Below, in pieces: positions 12,200 through 24,499 of a DNA stretch of 64,000 nucleotides (position 1 is its first letter; each line of letters starts with the position of its first letter). The stretch covers positions 33,063,042-33,127,041 of the forward strand of contig OX421966.1 of NCBI GenBank assembly GCA_949128115.1, read 5' to 3'. A program made the position numbers and the translations under genes. Under the pieces are notes generated by a model. That model was not told where the DNA came from, did no database searches, and worked only from the letters and a program-made list of their open reading frames with translations. This DNA comes from Anaspis maculata (lineage: Eukaryota > Arthropoda > Insecta > Coleoptera > Scraptiidae).

Positions 12200-13370
12200 T
12201 ACTTTTCCGACCCCCCACCAACATGGAAAGGGAAGTATTGTGATCGTGCAGAAAAAAGTTTTGAGATTTCACCGGACATATCCATTTTGAGGTCGTCTCC
12301 CAAGACGATTAATACCATTTTCAGAATGATGTCTGTCTGTGTGTCTGTCTACTTCCACGATAACTGCCGAATCGTTGATGCGATCGACTTGAAATTTGGT
12401 ATGCGGACATGGTTTTTCTTTGGAAAGAGCCCATTAGTTTTTGGCTGTCATCTGTCAAACGAAAGTGTCACTGTCAACAAATGTCAGAGACTGAGTCAAA
12501 TAAAGTCTGCAGTTGCAGTTTTCCACCATTTTCCAGTCGGGCGTTATGAATTTTAAAAATTTTTTCTGGCCGTTGCCACCCGAGAGGGCCTTTCGTCCCA
12601 GTTTTGACCAGAACAACTCGCTCTTGTAGCAGGACTCCACTCAAAAAAAGCATTCCCGTTTTTTGAGAAATAATTCCAACTGATATCAACAGTAGATTGG
12701 ATTGGGCGTCGTGTAGGCCTATTTTCAAAATCGACACGGTTCCGGTTTTCCGGCGGTAATTTTTTCAAAATCAAATTTGCACAATCCGTGAATTTGGAAA
12801 AAATGCATCGCAAACTTCGTCATGCGGTGAGCTCCACGAAAGATTCATTTTAGGTGCAGACATGCTGGGGAACGAAGGTTGTAGAAAAAATTGAACAGAT
12901 TTTTGGAGAAGAAACTTTTGAAATTGGAACCATGGTTTTCGAGTTTTCCTCCCTGGAAGAACTGCAAATTTTCCAACTTTTTATCCCGTAAACAGGTTTT
13001 CGCTATTTTTTTTAACAAGAGGTAACTGGTTCTTGAACAGTTTCCAACTTTTTTTTCCAATTTCGTGGGAATCTTCCGATTTGAAATGTAAAACCGGCCT
13101 GGGTTTTCGAGACCGGACTTGAATGATGGAGTTTAAAGTGAAGCATAAGATGAATTGGAAAAATATTTGAAGTTTTCCCGGGAAAATTGGAATTTTCCTG
13201 ACAAAACTTTCAATTTCCTGCAAAGTATTTTCAATCTTTTTCTATAATTCCAACTTCCCACCCGAAGGGACGTTTCGAACAAAAATTGACATAGGTTCCT
13301 GAATACTAGTCGGGAAAGTTTTGGGTCGGTTGGTGACACAACCGATTTTTGCAAAGTAATCGCTCAAATA
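12200..13370 (+). repeat. dispersed repeat family A, copy 2 (most complete + copy)
   Basis: Begins near TTTCCGACCCCCCACCAACA, passes through GATGTCTGTCTGTGTGTCTG, GATGCGATCGACTTGAAATT, TTTTTGGCTGTCATCTGTCA and CCGTTGCCACCCGAGAGG, and ends with CCCGAAGGGACGTTTCGA and GACACAACCGATTTTTGC. It matches 4870-6280 and the inverted copy at 59340-60940. No intact reading frame. Confidence 0.7.
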
Positions 13371-14923
13371 TGGTTGTTGCTGTCCTCTTCAAAAATGGTA
13401 ACTTCTTGTACCTTCGACCTCCAACAGAAAAAATGCCAAGCCTCGTACAGATGGGGACTTTTAGTATGTTGTTTCCTATCAAATTCTGAAGGGATCCCCG
13501 AATTTTCAGATTTTCCTCAATTTATTCCGGGTTAAAACCCGTTTTGCCTGGGCTATATGACAGCTTGAAATCTTTCGATCAGGCTCGTTTCATGAATCCT
13601 GATCGTTCCCACTCAGTTATTGACAGCTTCATTCATAACGAAGGAAACAAACAGTGATATTATTGGTATGGTGCAAATTCTAGTCATCATTCTTGGGATA
13701 AAGCTGATATTGAAATATGGCAGCTGGCAGCATAAAATCCATCAAGGCATGATTATTATTGCTGAAAGTAGTAGTTTCATTTCAATTACTAGTTGAAGCG
13801 ATCCGCAGGATTGCTCTAAACAATGCTTGCCATGCACTCGCTGCGCTAAACATGGACATTACGCTGAACATTGTTGCAGAGTGTTGCTTATATGGCTTGT
13901 GCTAATCACCTGCCAGTTAATTTCAAAATTTATTCAATTTATTCCACATGTTACATATATCTCCGCCACCGTCATTTATAATTAGACTGAAGATGTTGAA
14001 GTTTTCTTGAATTGTTATTTATTATGTAAAAATGCACTTAAAGCCCGTAGTTTACCATATACCGACAATTTACGTTCAAACAACACCAATTAAGGCCAGA
14101 AATTAGACGTGTCTGTGTGTGTTTGCTCGCGCGATATTCGACGACTAAACGTCTTTGCCAGACCGTGAAAAATCGTGCATACACCTCTGGCCGGTGTGTA
14201 TCTGATGCCGTGATCTCTACCTTTACATGAAGGTCGTGTCGGTGCAGCATAGGTACACCTCGGCATCGCCAGGGCCCGCGCGTTCGGCTCGTCTCGGTCT
14301 CTGGAATCGAAAAGGAGACGAAGAAAAAACAACCGGAACGTGTTTCGTTCGTTTCTTCTCGCACCTTTCTTGAAGAACCACGGGGTTCAAAACCTAAATC
14401 ATTTGTAGACCTGACACTTAATTAAGTATGAAGCCACCTATCAACCGGGTGGACATTAGGCGCGCCGCGGCCACGCAAGAGTCTGGATGCACAGACCCAT
14501 CATCAGGGTTTTTCGATTTAAACTGTCAAAAATTAAATGGGATTAGAGGTGATAAAAATAAAAACGTGATTATTGCCGGTGGCCGGGTGGCTGAGAATCG
14601 ATTTGCATTGTTGATTAGAGTTTCTAGTTTGTAAGAGCGTTTGCTCGATTGCTTTGGGTTCAATCCTGCAGAGAAGCATTAGTCGAGGGGCCAACCACTC
14701 ATGAAAATTTGTACAGGTATTCCGAGAATACCATGTATTTCCGACCTATTCCTGCATTTCCACGTATTCCCTATTATTTCTCAAGTATTCTTCAATATTT
14801 CTTGATATTCCCAAGTATTTCCATTTATTCCTCAGTATTTCCTTGTATTCCCCAGTATTTCCTAAAATTTCCGAGTATTTTCAGGTATTCCCAAAGTTTT
14901 TTCTATGCACCTAAATTGAAATA

Positions 14924-15852
14924 CAGGGTGTCCGTTTTTCGAGGCTAAGCATGGGTATCTCGCTTATCTTTAGAGATACAGAGTCGGTTAAATTAAAAAA
15001 AAAGTTGCTAATTTTCATGACGATCAATGATCCAAGAAGATATTTGACTTGTCAGTTTTAGTTTTCGAGATATCGAGAAAAAACAGAAATTTGTAATTTT
15101 TGTTTTTATTTTTTATTTGAAAAACGGTTAAAGGTAGCCTTTTCTAATTAAGACATTGTGAAGGCACTTTTTCAAGGGGAATTCAATGTTGCCAAAATCC
15201 TCATTCTAGCTTCCCAAACAACCGAGATATGACATTCAACTTTTTTTTCTCTTATGGGCGCCATATTGGACTTTGACATTTTTTAATACAATTTCATTTT
15301 CTGGTTACAACGATGTGTCACATGCCACTGTTGAATTTATGCTTTAGAGCAAAAAATTAATTTTTTATTTTTCAAAGAGTGCTTTGGAAACAAAATCAGC
15401 ACCGACAATAAAAAAAAAATGTAAATGTCAAACATTTATTCAACAATGACATGTGGCACATCGTTCTAACCAGAAAAGAATACCGTATTCAAAAATATCA
15501 AAATCCAATATGGCGCCCATTAGAGAAAAAAGTTGAATGTCGTATTTCGGTTGCTTCAAAAGCTAAAACAAAGATTTTGGCAGCTTTGGATTCCTCTTGA
15601 AAAAGTGCACTGACAATGTCTAGATTAGACAAGGCCACCTTCAACCGTTTTTTGAATAAAAAATAAAAACAAAAATTCAAATTCCTGTTTTTTTTATATC
15701 TCAAAAACGAAAATCGATACGTCAAATTTCTTTTTGGATTATTGATCGTCATGAAAATGCGCAACTTTTTCCTAATTTAACCGACTTTGTATCTCTCAAG
15801 ATAAGCGAGATACCCATGCTTAGCCTCAAAAAACGACAGCCTCGACACCCTG
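14924..15852. mobile_element. 929-bp foldback/long-TIR element, CAGGGTG termini
   Basis: Starts CAGGGTGTCCGTTTTTCGAG after TA and ends before TA with the inverse CACCCTG. The two arms mirror each other for about 450 bp each (for example GCATGGGTATCTCGCTTATC versus GATAAGCGAGATACCCATGC, and GGCGCCATATTGGA versus TCCAATATGGCGCC), leaving little unique centre. No transposase frame. Confidence 0.85.
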
Positions 15853-16984
15853 TATATCGCAGTTAAAGGCCTAAAAACCTTGAATTGACGCATCCTCGCG
15901 GTTTGTAACGTTATTAAATAACGTTATAAGTATAAAACTCAGCAGTGAAATTCTTTTTTTAGTAAATAAAAATAGTCATGCGTCAAAATCTGAAAAAAAC
16001 TGTTTGGCAACGCCGCATCAAAACGCCAAAAGAATGTATAGGTACCATCACGAGGAAAAAGGACAGCTTTATCTGTCTGACTTGATAAGGTTTGGCTTTA
16101 GAAACAGTACAGGGTGTGAAAGATTATTTTTCGCAAAAATCGTCCAATATTTGAAACAAATATGCATTTTAGGTATAGGACATACCTTATGAACAATGTA
16201 GACAGACCAGACAGATCCAGTCATGTCAAAAAGTACAGGGGGTGCCATTTCAATAAATGAAGTTATGACTTTCTCGATAAACAGTTTTCAAAATGTTTTT
16301 GATCACCCCGTACATTACCGCCAAACCTTATTATGTCATGTGGATGGAGATGTCATTTTTCTCAATGTATTCCAAATTTCAAGACGGCCGCACCAAAACG
16401 TCAAACATTTCATACCGCTCTGAACCTATTAGTATTGTATACTTATACTATTAGCCTTCAAAGGCTCATAAGAATAATGTGATAAACGAGCAAACTCCTA
16501 TGGCGAGAAAAAGCTTAAGGAGAAAAACATTTATTCATTTATTTTTATTATTCATAAAATATCGGATGTCCAATTTGAAATAAAGTTGACACACGTATAG
16601 GTACCTGAACTATGACTCACCACACCCTGTATAATTGAATTTTTTTGAGCGATGCAGAATGAAAAACGATGTGGATAGGCGTTCGAATCATAATTTAATC
16701 TTGAACGGATGAAACGTAGTGTTCTGATTCCTTGCTATTGACTCACCCTGTAATATACAGGATGTTAGGTACTAGTTGTAACAATTTGAGAGATGAGTCT
16801 CCAAGTTTCAGAAGAATCATGAAATTAGCTTGAAAATAAGAATGTTCTAACGAGACAAGATTAAGTTCCAGGACAGCCAAGTTTCATGACAATCGTTCCA
16901 CTAATGAAAAATTCAAAGTGGCGGCCAAGATGGCGGCGAAATTATGAAACTTGTATAAAATCTTAGTATAAAATGACGCTTATA

Positions 16985-17080
16985 TGGTCGGTTTGTCCAT
17001 CCGTCCGTCGGTTTGTCCATCCGTCCGTCGGTCCGTCGGTCGGTCCGTCGGTCGGTTCGTCCGTCCGTCTGTCTGTCCGT
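16985..17080 (+). repeat. GTCCGTCG-type microsatellite
   Basis: About 95 bp of degenerate 4-bp units (GTCC, GTCG, GTTT) such as GTCCGTCGGTCGGTCCGTCG. Confidence 0.85.
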
Positions 17081-17094
17081 GTAGAAATTAGGAA

Positions 17095-17520
17095 GTTGCA
17101 CCTACTCCTTCTCGGGGAATGAAGCTAGAGCCTTGGAATCTTTTCTGATGGATAGCTAATGCCCCCAAGGATGGCCAGTGGACTTTTTTTTTATCCATAC
17201 AAAGTTATCATTATTATTATTATCATCAAAAAACAAAGATTTCCTGTGCACTTCTAAGAAGTTGAACTCCTCCTTGGGGAATGAAGCTAGAGCCCTGGAA
17301 CTTCTGCCGATGTATAGCTGATGTCCCCAAGGGTGGCCAGTGGGCAATTTTTCTCCATTTCTACTTAGTTACTATTATTATTATCAAGAAACAGAGATTT
17401 CCTTTGCACTTCTAAGAAGTTGAACTACTCCTCGGGGTATGAAAGCTAGAAGAGCCCTGAAACTTTTTCAGATGGATAGCTTAGGTCTTCAAGCGTGGCC
17501 ATTGGGCAGATTGGATTTCA
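17095..17520 (+). repeat. three tandem units of about 150-180 bp
   Basis: Each unit contains CGGGGAATGAAGCTAGAGCC (or a close variant), GATGGATAGCT, a CCAAGG-TGGCCA-TGG block, a TTATTATTATTATCA-like run and CACTTCTAAGAAGTTGAACT. Units differ by small indels, so the array is old. Confidence 0.75.
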
Positions 17521-18349
17521 TGATTCCGCCGCCATCTTGGCCGCCACATTGAAATTTCTCATTAGCGGAACATTTTCCATGAAACTTGGAACTTACCCTC
17601 GTCTCGTGTGATCATTCTTATTTTCGAACTGAATTCCATGATTCCGCCGTCATCTTGGCCGCCACATTGACATTTCTTATAGTTGAACTATTGTAATAAA
17701 CGTGAAACTTATTCTTGTCTCGTATGAACATTCTTATTCTCAAGCTGGACTTCATTTCTATCAATAACAGATCTGCACTAAGAAAATGCGCTATTGCGAC
17801 TCACGCACGTGAGGGGATATTCACTTGTCTAGACTAGGTAAACAAGATCAAAATAAGCTGTTAATTCTATGAAAATTCTCGTATAAGTATTACTACTATT
17901 TCACGCATGCAGGAGAAGCAGTGTTGAAAAATGTATGACAATTTGGTCCACATTTCCCTTTATTAACGCTTTTCCCCAGAAATTCACAGCACCGATTCTT
18001 TCACCCTCGAACTGTGTTGTTCTCTCTGTCTTGTTTCTCTTTCGAACGACGATATTTTTTCCGTAACAAATGGAAACGGCTCGTCTCCCGATCTCTGGTG
18101 AGGTTTTCTGATACAAGTATTTCCTAGGTATTCCTAGATAATTCCTGATATTCTCGAGTATTCCCATGTATTCTCAGGTATTCCCGGAGTATTCCCGAAT
18201 ATTCCCGGTATTTCCATATATTTCCTAGTATTCTCCAAGTATTCCACAGTATTCCCTAAGTATTCTGTACAGGTAGAGATGTACAACATTTTGTACAGGT
18301 ATTCTCGGAGTGGTTGGCCCCTCGGCATTAGTATTCCGGTGGGTATTCA

Positions 18350-19320
18350 ATCGTGTTTTTTCTTTCATTATCCGAATGGCAAAAAGTCTTGTTCATACAG
18401 CAACAGTAACAGCCTCATTTAATTTAAGGTTGGCGTTTAAGTGAGTAGCCGAATAGCTATTTTTGTTTTGTTATAGCTGAAAATTTTCCAAAAAACATGA
18501 GTGGTTTTTGGAAAAAAAATCATGATAAATAACTATTGAAATAGTCTGTTCACTTCTACTGGCAACTGTCCAATTTTGGAAACAACTTTTTTTCTTCTTG
18601 GACTTGAAGCATTGTAGCATCGAAACTGTGAGAAAATTTTATTATCCCATTTATGTTTTCACAGTATGTCCTTCATCGTGCTTAAATTTGAGGAAAAATT
18701 TGAGTACGATATTTTTTCGCGGTAACACGATTTTTCACAGATGAAATAACATCGCAGTCATACAGCTTTCAAGAGAAGAACGCCGCGTTTCTCACAGCTG
18801 GGGAACAGTTGCCACTTGCCATGGCCGTTTTCGGTGGTATTGTAGAGGCACATTTTGATCGAATACAATAAAGCAAGAATTGAAGAATTCGGTCAAAGAC
18901 CAGAAAAGCACAAAGCCTATTCGATTTCGGGACCTGTGTCTGTACGGTGACAAAAGCACGTGCATTTGTTAGGTTCGTTTCTTGTATATGGTATTGTCGC
19001 TTGGCGGAAAGAATGTTGGCCGCTTAGCGTATTCAAAAGTGTCTTTTGTCACCGGGACATACCGTACAAATGTGGGTTTTAAGCCCCTTTATTGCTTTCA
19101 GCCGCACGTAGTTCAGTAGATGATCATTACTTGCAATTGTTTAGTAACTGGTCCGTTTTTGAACATAACTTCCCTCATCATGGACCATGCTTCCTCGTTT
19201 GATCTCTAATTCTATTAAGTCACATTGCAAAATTCTCTGTTTTTCGATTTTTGTATAATGTAAAAAATCGATTGCAAATGCAGCGAGGAATTCAGTCGTT
19301 TGAATACTCCAACCTTGGTT
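18350..19320. other. intron 1, no supported feature
   Basis: AT-rich DNA. A block at about 19323-19470 (GTGTCCAGCTTAAAAGTGTT) is related, inverted or direct, to the CAGGGTGTCCAGCTTG element end at 63589, so a decayed MITE fragment is present at its right edge. Confidence 0.45.
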
Positions 19321-20124
19321 GGCTTGACCTGGTGTCCAGCTTAAAAGTGTTTCCCGCTTTATTTTCGCTATTCTTAACATATTTTCGCTTTTCAAAAACT
19401 TCTCTTGGTCAGTATATATGAGCTTCTCGGGTTTGAAATAACGTTTGCTGTATGTCAACCTCGATGTCAACCGTATATCTCACTCATAATTTACTTCGCT
19501 GAAATTTTGCTTTTATATGAATATTTGTTTTTGAGAAAAATAGTCTTTGCGGATACTTGAATGTTTTTCTTTTGAAAGATACCTTTTTGGTACCTGACAT
19601 CAGCATTTTGGTGGCATGTAAGCATGACTATATCTTGTAATTTAGTTTGAAAGGATCTTAGCAAAATATACAGGGTGGTCCAGGTTATAGCAGCAATAAT
19701 TTTCGAATTCTTTGTTCAATTTGGAAAAAAAGAGTTACTCATGTAAAATTTTGATTTGGAAAAAAAAGAACCCCGTAAGGCCGAAAATCGGATACCTCAG
19801 TTTATAAAAAAGAGACTCCACCAGTAGTTGGTCGATGGAAAAATAAGTCGACTTGTATAATTTTATTTTTCACTCCCTACAGGAGACACAGCCCTTCAAA
19901 GTTCAGTTTTAAAAATATTTTTTTTTTTAATAACTCTCAGGTCATGCTATTTTGCCACAAGTACCTCAAAAAAATAATTCAGTGGCGTAGAAAATGGAGC
20001 GCAAAAAGTGAAACAACCCCCTATACCTACGTCACTGGTCAATTTTGCCAAAAGTTGTTTGCGTCAAGTGATGGGGATCTATCTTATAAGTACCAACTTG
20101 TAGCAAATTTGGTCGAAATCGCTT

Positions 20125-20640
20125 CAATTATCTAAGAGTTATTGCAAAATAAGGTTTTTAAAACTGAATTTTGAAGGGCTGTATCTCCCGTAAAAATTGA
20201 AATCCAAGAAAGCCCGTGATTCCTCAACTGGATCAAGTTTTCTACTTGTTTTAAGTTGATTTACTGTCATTTTTTTTGCCAAGAAACGAGGCGTTTTCAA
20301 AGAAAAACAATTTGGGCTCTGCAAAGTGGCGTTTTCGAGATGTTTTCCAAAGTTTAAATCCCATATACCTCGACAATAAAGCCTCTAATCAAAATTTTGC
20401 AAGAGTAACTTCTTCTAAATTAAATGTAGATTCTGAAAACGTCAACCATTCCAACAATTAATTAAAGGAGGTAAAAATAGGGGCGAAGAAGTGACACTCC
20501 TCCTATTATCTACCCCCCTGAAAATTTTTGATGAATCGCGGCATTATTATTCGATGGAGACTTGCATGAGTAAACTTTGGTTTTGGTTCAAATTTACTTT
20601 GTAAACAGCCTTTTCAGCAGCATTTGACTGAACTGGCTGA
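20125..20640 (+). repeat. dispersed repeat family B, copy 2
   Basis: Shares AAAACTGAATTTTGAAGGGC, the CTCTAATCAAAATTTTGCAA block, AAAAATAGGGG, CCTATTATCTAC and GTAAACTTTGGTTTTGGTTC-like blocks with 7020-7520 and 45240-45656. A CAGGGTGGTCCAGGTTATAG element end lies shortly upstream at about 19674. Confidence 0.55.
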
Positions 20641-21943
20641 TTTTTGTAGTCAAAGCCGGATTGATGCCTTGGATGATATTACGATAGATTTTGTACTGTT
20701 TGTACCAATGTAGGTGCAGTTTTTTAAGTACAACTTTTATCTGGAGTCGACTTTTGAAGTTCATAGAATAGATAAGCACCTGTCCCAGAGCTGTACTCAC
20801 CTCAAAAAATAATTCGCATTATAGATTAGTATCGCAATGTTTAACAGCACTTGCCAAGTACCTATTCCTGTAATTTAGACTCGGATTTGGACTTTATTAT
20901 TGTTATGAATCGTTGTCTGTCTGTGAAAATTTTCAGCGTTCACTGTTCATCCTTGACTAGGAGAGACAATAAAACTTGAGCCACTTACACACTGTTGTCA
21001 GCTAAATTTTATCTGCGAAGCAGCACAAATATTAATTCAGCCTCACTTTCTTCATAGCAAAGCAAATCTAGCCTGAAGATCAAATGACAAATTAACGTGA
21101 AGTTGGTCTGGCTGCACAGTAGCATCTTTGAGGCACCTCTGTCACGACCATTTTTCAATGGAACACATTCGCAGAGTGTTCTCGGTTCGGTTGCAGTCTA
21201 GCTGAAGGTCTGGTGGTAGAGCAGTAGGTTCATCAAAAGTCACGGCATCGGCACGATTTCAAATGCATACAAGAAATAATATATCGTACGTTACAAGAAT
21301 ATACCGCGCGAGCATCTCCGGACAAAAAGCGGAAAAATGTTAAATTTTACTGTGGCACCGGCATTCTTCGGCTCACCGTTGTTCATATCAAGATTCCATA
21401 CGGCTGGTTATCCCTCCACCGGCCTATGGTATACCTCCTCCTTATAGTCGTATATATCTCGGACGATCTGTTTTTCAGACGGTGAATTTGTTATGGCCGG
21501 TCCTCTACGCCACGGCATACCTGTGGCGCCTCTTCTTCTTCTTCGTCGTCTGACTTTCAAAAAGATCTCTCTCCTCTTCCACATTATAATAAGGTTTTAT
21601 TATTCACATTGCCCGTGTCATGGTGCGAGGATCCTCGCACACCATCTCTAATAGTTGTACTGGTTATTGGTGGGCATCAAAGGAGCGATCCGAGATATCC
21701 GAAGGCGCCTCGATATTGGATTTTCGCAGCTGGAAGTGCGTGTAGATGGCGCGGTAATCGGCGGCTAATTGCCACAATTAGGGCGGTAAAACTGTCGTAA
21801 CAGCGTAAAACGCAAGGCTTCCGCAGAGGGTGAAGACTTCACTTCCCTTGATTGCGTCTGCGTTGTTAACTATAAGGGAAATGTTATTGTCAAGCGGCAA
21901 GTTGGCATGGAAAATGTTCATATAGGTGTTATTGAGATATATA

Positions 21944-22498
21944 CAGGGTCATTCAAAAAACATGTCCACCCCCATTTTTCTGGAGATTGGTCAACGATAG
22001 CGAGCTACGGCAAAGACTGTTGGGTTCAGCTGCTTTTCTTTGATCAAGTTCAGTATGTCAACAAAACAATTCGGCCGATTCATTTCGGAAAATCTCAAAA
22101 TTTCAAAATAGTCATTGCACATTGAGTTGAACATCATACTGACCGTTTCGATGAGTTCTATTGAATACAGCTTGCAGTTGAAAAAATTTCTCATTGATTC
22201 TCATTTTATACATAAAGACGTGTTTTCTAGGTTTTTATTTTCTATCGTAAAATAAAAGCCGCTGAAGATTTTCGGAAAATTTGCACTTGTTCATTGAAAC
22301 TTTGCAAGGCCTTTCCAATGACGTATCACTCAATATTGAGCAGTGGAAAAAATGCGTCCAAAATTTTGAGGTGCCCTTGTACTGAGAGTTTTGGTGAAGT
22401 AGTTTTGTTGACATATTGAACTTAACCAAAAAAAGCAGCTGAACTCAACAGTCTTTGCCGCAGTTAACTATTGTTGATCAGTTTTTTTAATGACCCTG
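21944..22498. mobile_element. 555-bp TA-duplicating MITE, CAGGGTCATT termini
   Basis: Bounded by TA on both sides, with CAGGGTCATTCAAAAAACAT at the left and TTTTTTTAATGACCCTG at the right. Inverted similarity runs inward for over 100 bp (GCAAAGACTGTTGGGTTCAG versus CTGAACTCAACAGTCTTTGC). No coding capacity. Confidence 0.85.
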
Positions 22499-22537
22499 TA
22501 TAGTTCTTCATCGCTACTTCTTCAATTTAATTCCAAC

Positions 22538-23584
22538 TAAACTGCTGGACAACGAAGTTGTCGGTATCGGAAAAAATAGTCTGACTTTGTAGGTCGACAT
22601 CTCTCGATTGCCGATTGCGATTTTCATTTCGTTTGTTGCGTTAACTAGCTTAATCTTTCCGTAACCCATCCTATAATAGTGAATGTTGAGAAACTTCATG
22701 TAAATTTTCTACAGAGTGATACGTAGAATGGTGCAAAATTGCAACGACTTCATCGTACACCAATTTTTCAAAAATACATTATTTTAATTTTATAATACAA
22801 AAATTATGAAGTGTGGTGTCTCATCTCGAAACGGTTTTGGAATTTTCTGGATTGGAAGCCTAACATTGAAGATATAAATTTTTATGTTAAATGTTGCAGA
22901 TTTACGAAACTCGGACATAGCACAAGTACAAAAAGTTTAACGTCCCGGGGGGCTTCACTTCACTCGGACACTGAAGTTTCACATTGTTACCATGTTCAGA
23001 GGCTTAAATCTGCAAATAGAACATGTTCCATATCTAAAATTCTGATGAAATTCGGACAAAATTCAACGTACGAAAAACAGGCAGAGACAACCACTTGAAA
23101 AAGTGCCCCCTGCTTGGCCCCACACCAAATGTTCGGGTTGTGTTGAGAGTGAAATTGTCATGGACTGTTGTACGAACAATCTTGCTCAATGTCAACATCC
23201 ATTCATCAAAATTGACTCAATCTCGCGTGCCAACAAGGCAAATCTGTAACATTCAAAATAAAAATTCATATCCGGATAATTCCAAAACCGTTTCGAGGTA
23301 AGACACCACAGTTCATGATTTTTGTATTAGAATACATAAAAAAAATTGTTTTCGACAAATGGGGGTACGATGAAGTCGGTACAATATTGCAGCATTTTAC
23401 GTATCACCCTGTAGAAATCTTACATGAAGTTTCTCAACATTCACTTTGACAGGAATGGTCACGGAAGCATTAGGCTGATCAACACAGTAAACAAAAGGGA
23501 AATCGCATCCGGCAATCGGAAGTTATTGGTCTTCAAAGTCGAACCATTTTTCCGATACCGACAACTTCGTTGTCCAGCAGTTTA
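22538..23584. mobile_element. 1.05-kb foldback with an inner CAGGGTGATACG element
   Basis: Outer arms: TAAACTGCTGGACAACGAAG versus CTTCGTTGTCCAGCAGTTTA. Inner: after TA, CAGAGTGATACGTAGAA at 22712 and, before TA, CGTATCACCCTG ending at 23411; inward the arms continue (CTCGAAACGGTTTTGGAATT versus AATTCCAAAACCGTTTCGAG). So inverted similarity continues on both sides of the inner TA borders. Confidence 0.75.
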
Positions 23585-23679
23585 TTTCCTTACTCTTTAT
23601 TTGAAAAAAGTGTCCTAACAGGATTTGAAAGTCATTCATGTTATACAAAATTCAATCCTTTATGTCAAGGGGTTCGGTC

Positions 23680-24425
23680 GAGGGAAATTTAAATGCGATC
23701 ATCTACTGAAAGATAGGTCGAAGTGTTCGCGTAATGGGAGTTATTGGAAACAATCGAGGGGGTTAATCAAGATGGAATTTACATGCGATTGTTCCTAGAA
23801 AGATGGGAGGTCTAAGTGTTCACATAACACATGCCCTTGAGGGTGAGACAGCCCCATCAGTTGTTGTTCTGATGGGCTGTCTCCCTGTCTCCCTATGAAC
23901 ACCCTCCGCGTCGGTGTGATGCGAACACTGATCACTGACTTATTTAATTTAACCTCCTCTGCAATTCTGCATAAGGTTTTTAGTATTATGTAAGTTACAC
24001 TTTACGATAACTGCTGAAAAAATTCAAGGAGTAGCAGCACAATTAATCATAATAAATCAAATGTTACCGTAGAGTTCACTTTATTTACATAAGTTTAATG
24101 AAAACGTTTAATTGCTAATACTTATGATTACTCTAATCAAATAGCTAGTAATTAGTTCGCATTACACCGGCGCTTAGTGTGTTCATTGCGAACAAAAACG
24201 ACAAAAAAAGAAACAATTACTACTATCGATGGCTTGTCCTGTCCTGAAAGGGCGTGTGTTATGTGAACACTTGGATCTCTCACGTTTCTGGAAACGATCG
24301 CAAATTCCATCTAGAATAACCCCTCGCTTCACTCCGATACTCTTCTAAAGCATTAAAGTGCAATCTTCCGGGAGATGGTCGCATTTAAATTTACTCTCAC
24401 TGAGCTCCTCGACCTTAGAATTGAA
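23680..24425. repeat. inverted repeat, dispersed family C copy 1
   Basis: A block around TGAAAGATAGGTCGAAGTGT in the left arm and GAACACTTGGATCTCTCACG-like sequence in the right arm mirror each other, with GCGATCATCTACTGAAAG and AAATGCGAC-type flanks. Related blocks recur at 26870-27330 (GAACGATAGGTCGAAGTGTT). Confidence 0.55.
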
Positions 24426-24499
24426 TTTTATATCACCTAAATAACCTACTTAAAATCCTATTCTAGCACGCACGAGGAATATCTGTCAAAAGTCCAGCA

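Larger units (their letters stand above)
16840..17760. repeat. inverted repeat arms around a tandem array
   Basis: TGGCGGCCAAGATGGCGGCG at about 16919-16938 is mirrored at about 17528-17547 and again at about 17645-17667, with flanking blocks such as AACGAGACAAGATTAAGTTC mirrored too. The right arm is therefore duplicated in tandem. Confidence 0.65.
14660..18340. mobile_element. composite foldback-like region with GTATTCC tandem repeats at both ends
   Basis: GAGGGGCCAACCACTC at about 14687-14702 is mirrored by GAGTGGTTGGCCCCTC at about 18307-18322. Just inside each lie 200-250 bp of degenerate GTATTCC/GTATTTCC tandem repeats (about 14715-14900 and 18115-18310). The interior has been invaded by the 929-bp foldback (14924-15852), the three-unit tandem array (17095-17520) and a mirrored segment. 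Foldback elements of insects have inverted ends filled with short tandem repeats, but here both tandem tracts run in the same orientation, so the class is uncertain. Confidence 0.45.

Noticed and set aside
14578..14665. tRNA or tRNA-derived SINE (GGTTCAATCC B-box-like word, GTGGCTGAGAATC A-box-like word)
   Set aside because: The spacing is about 65 bases, no cloverleaf forms, and no second copy of the body was seen in the window.
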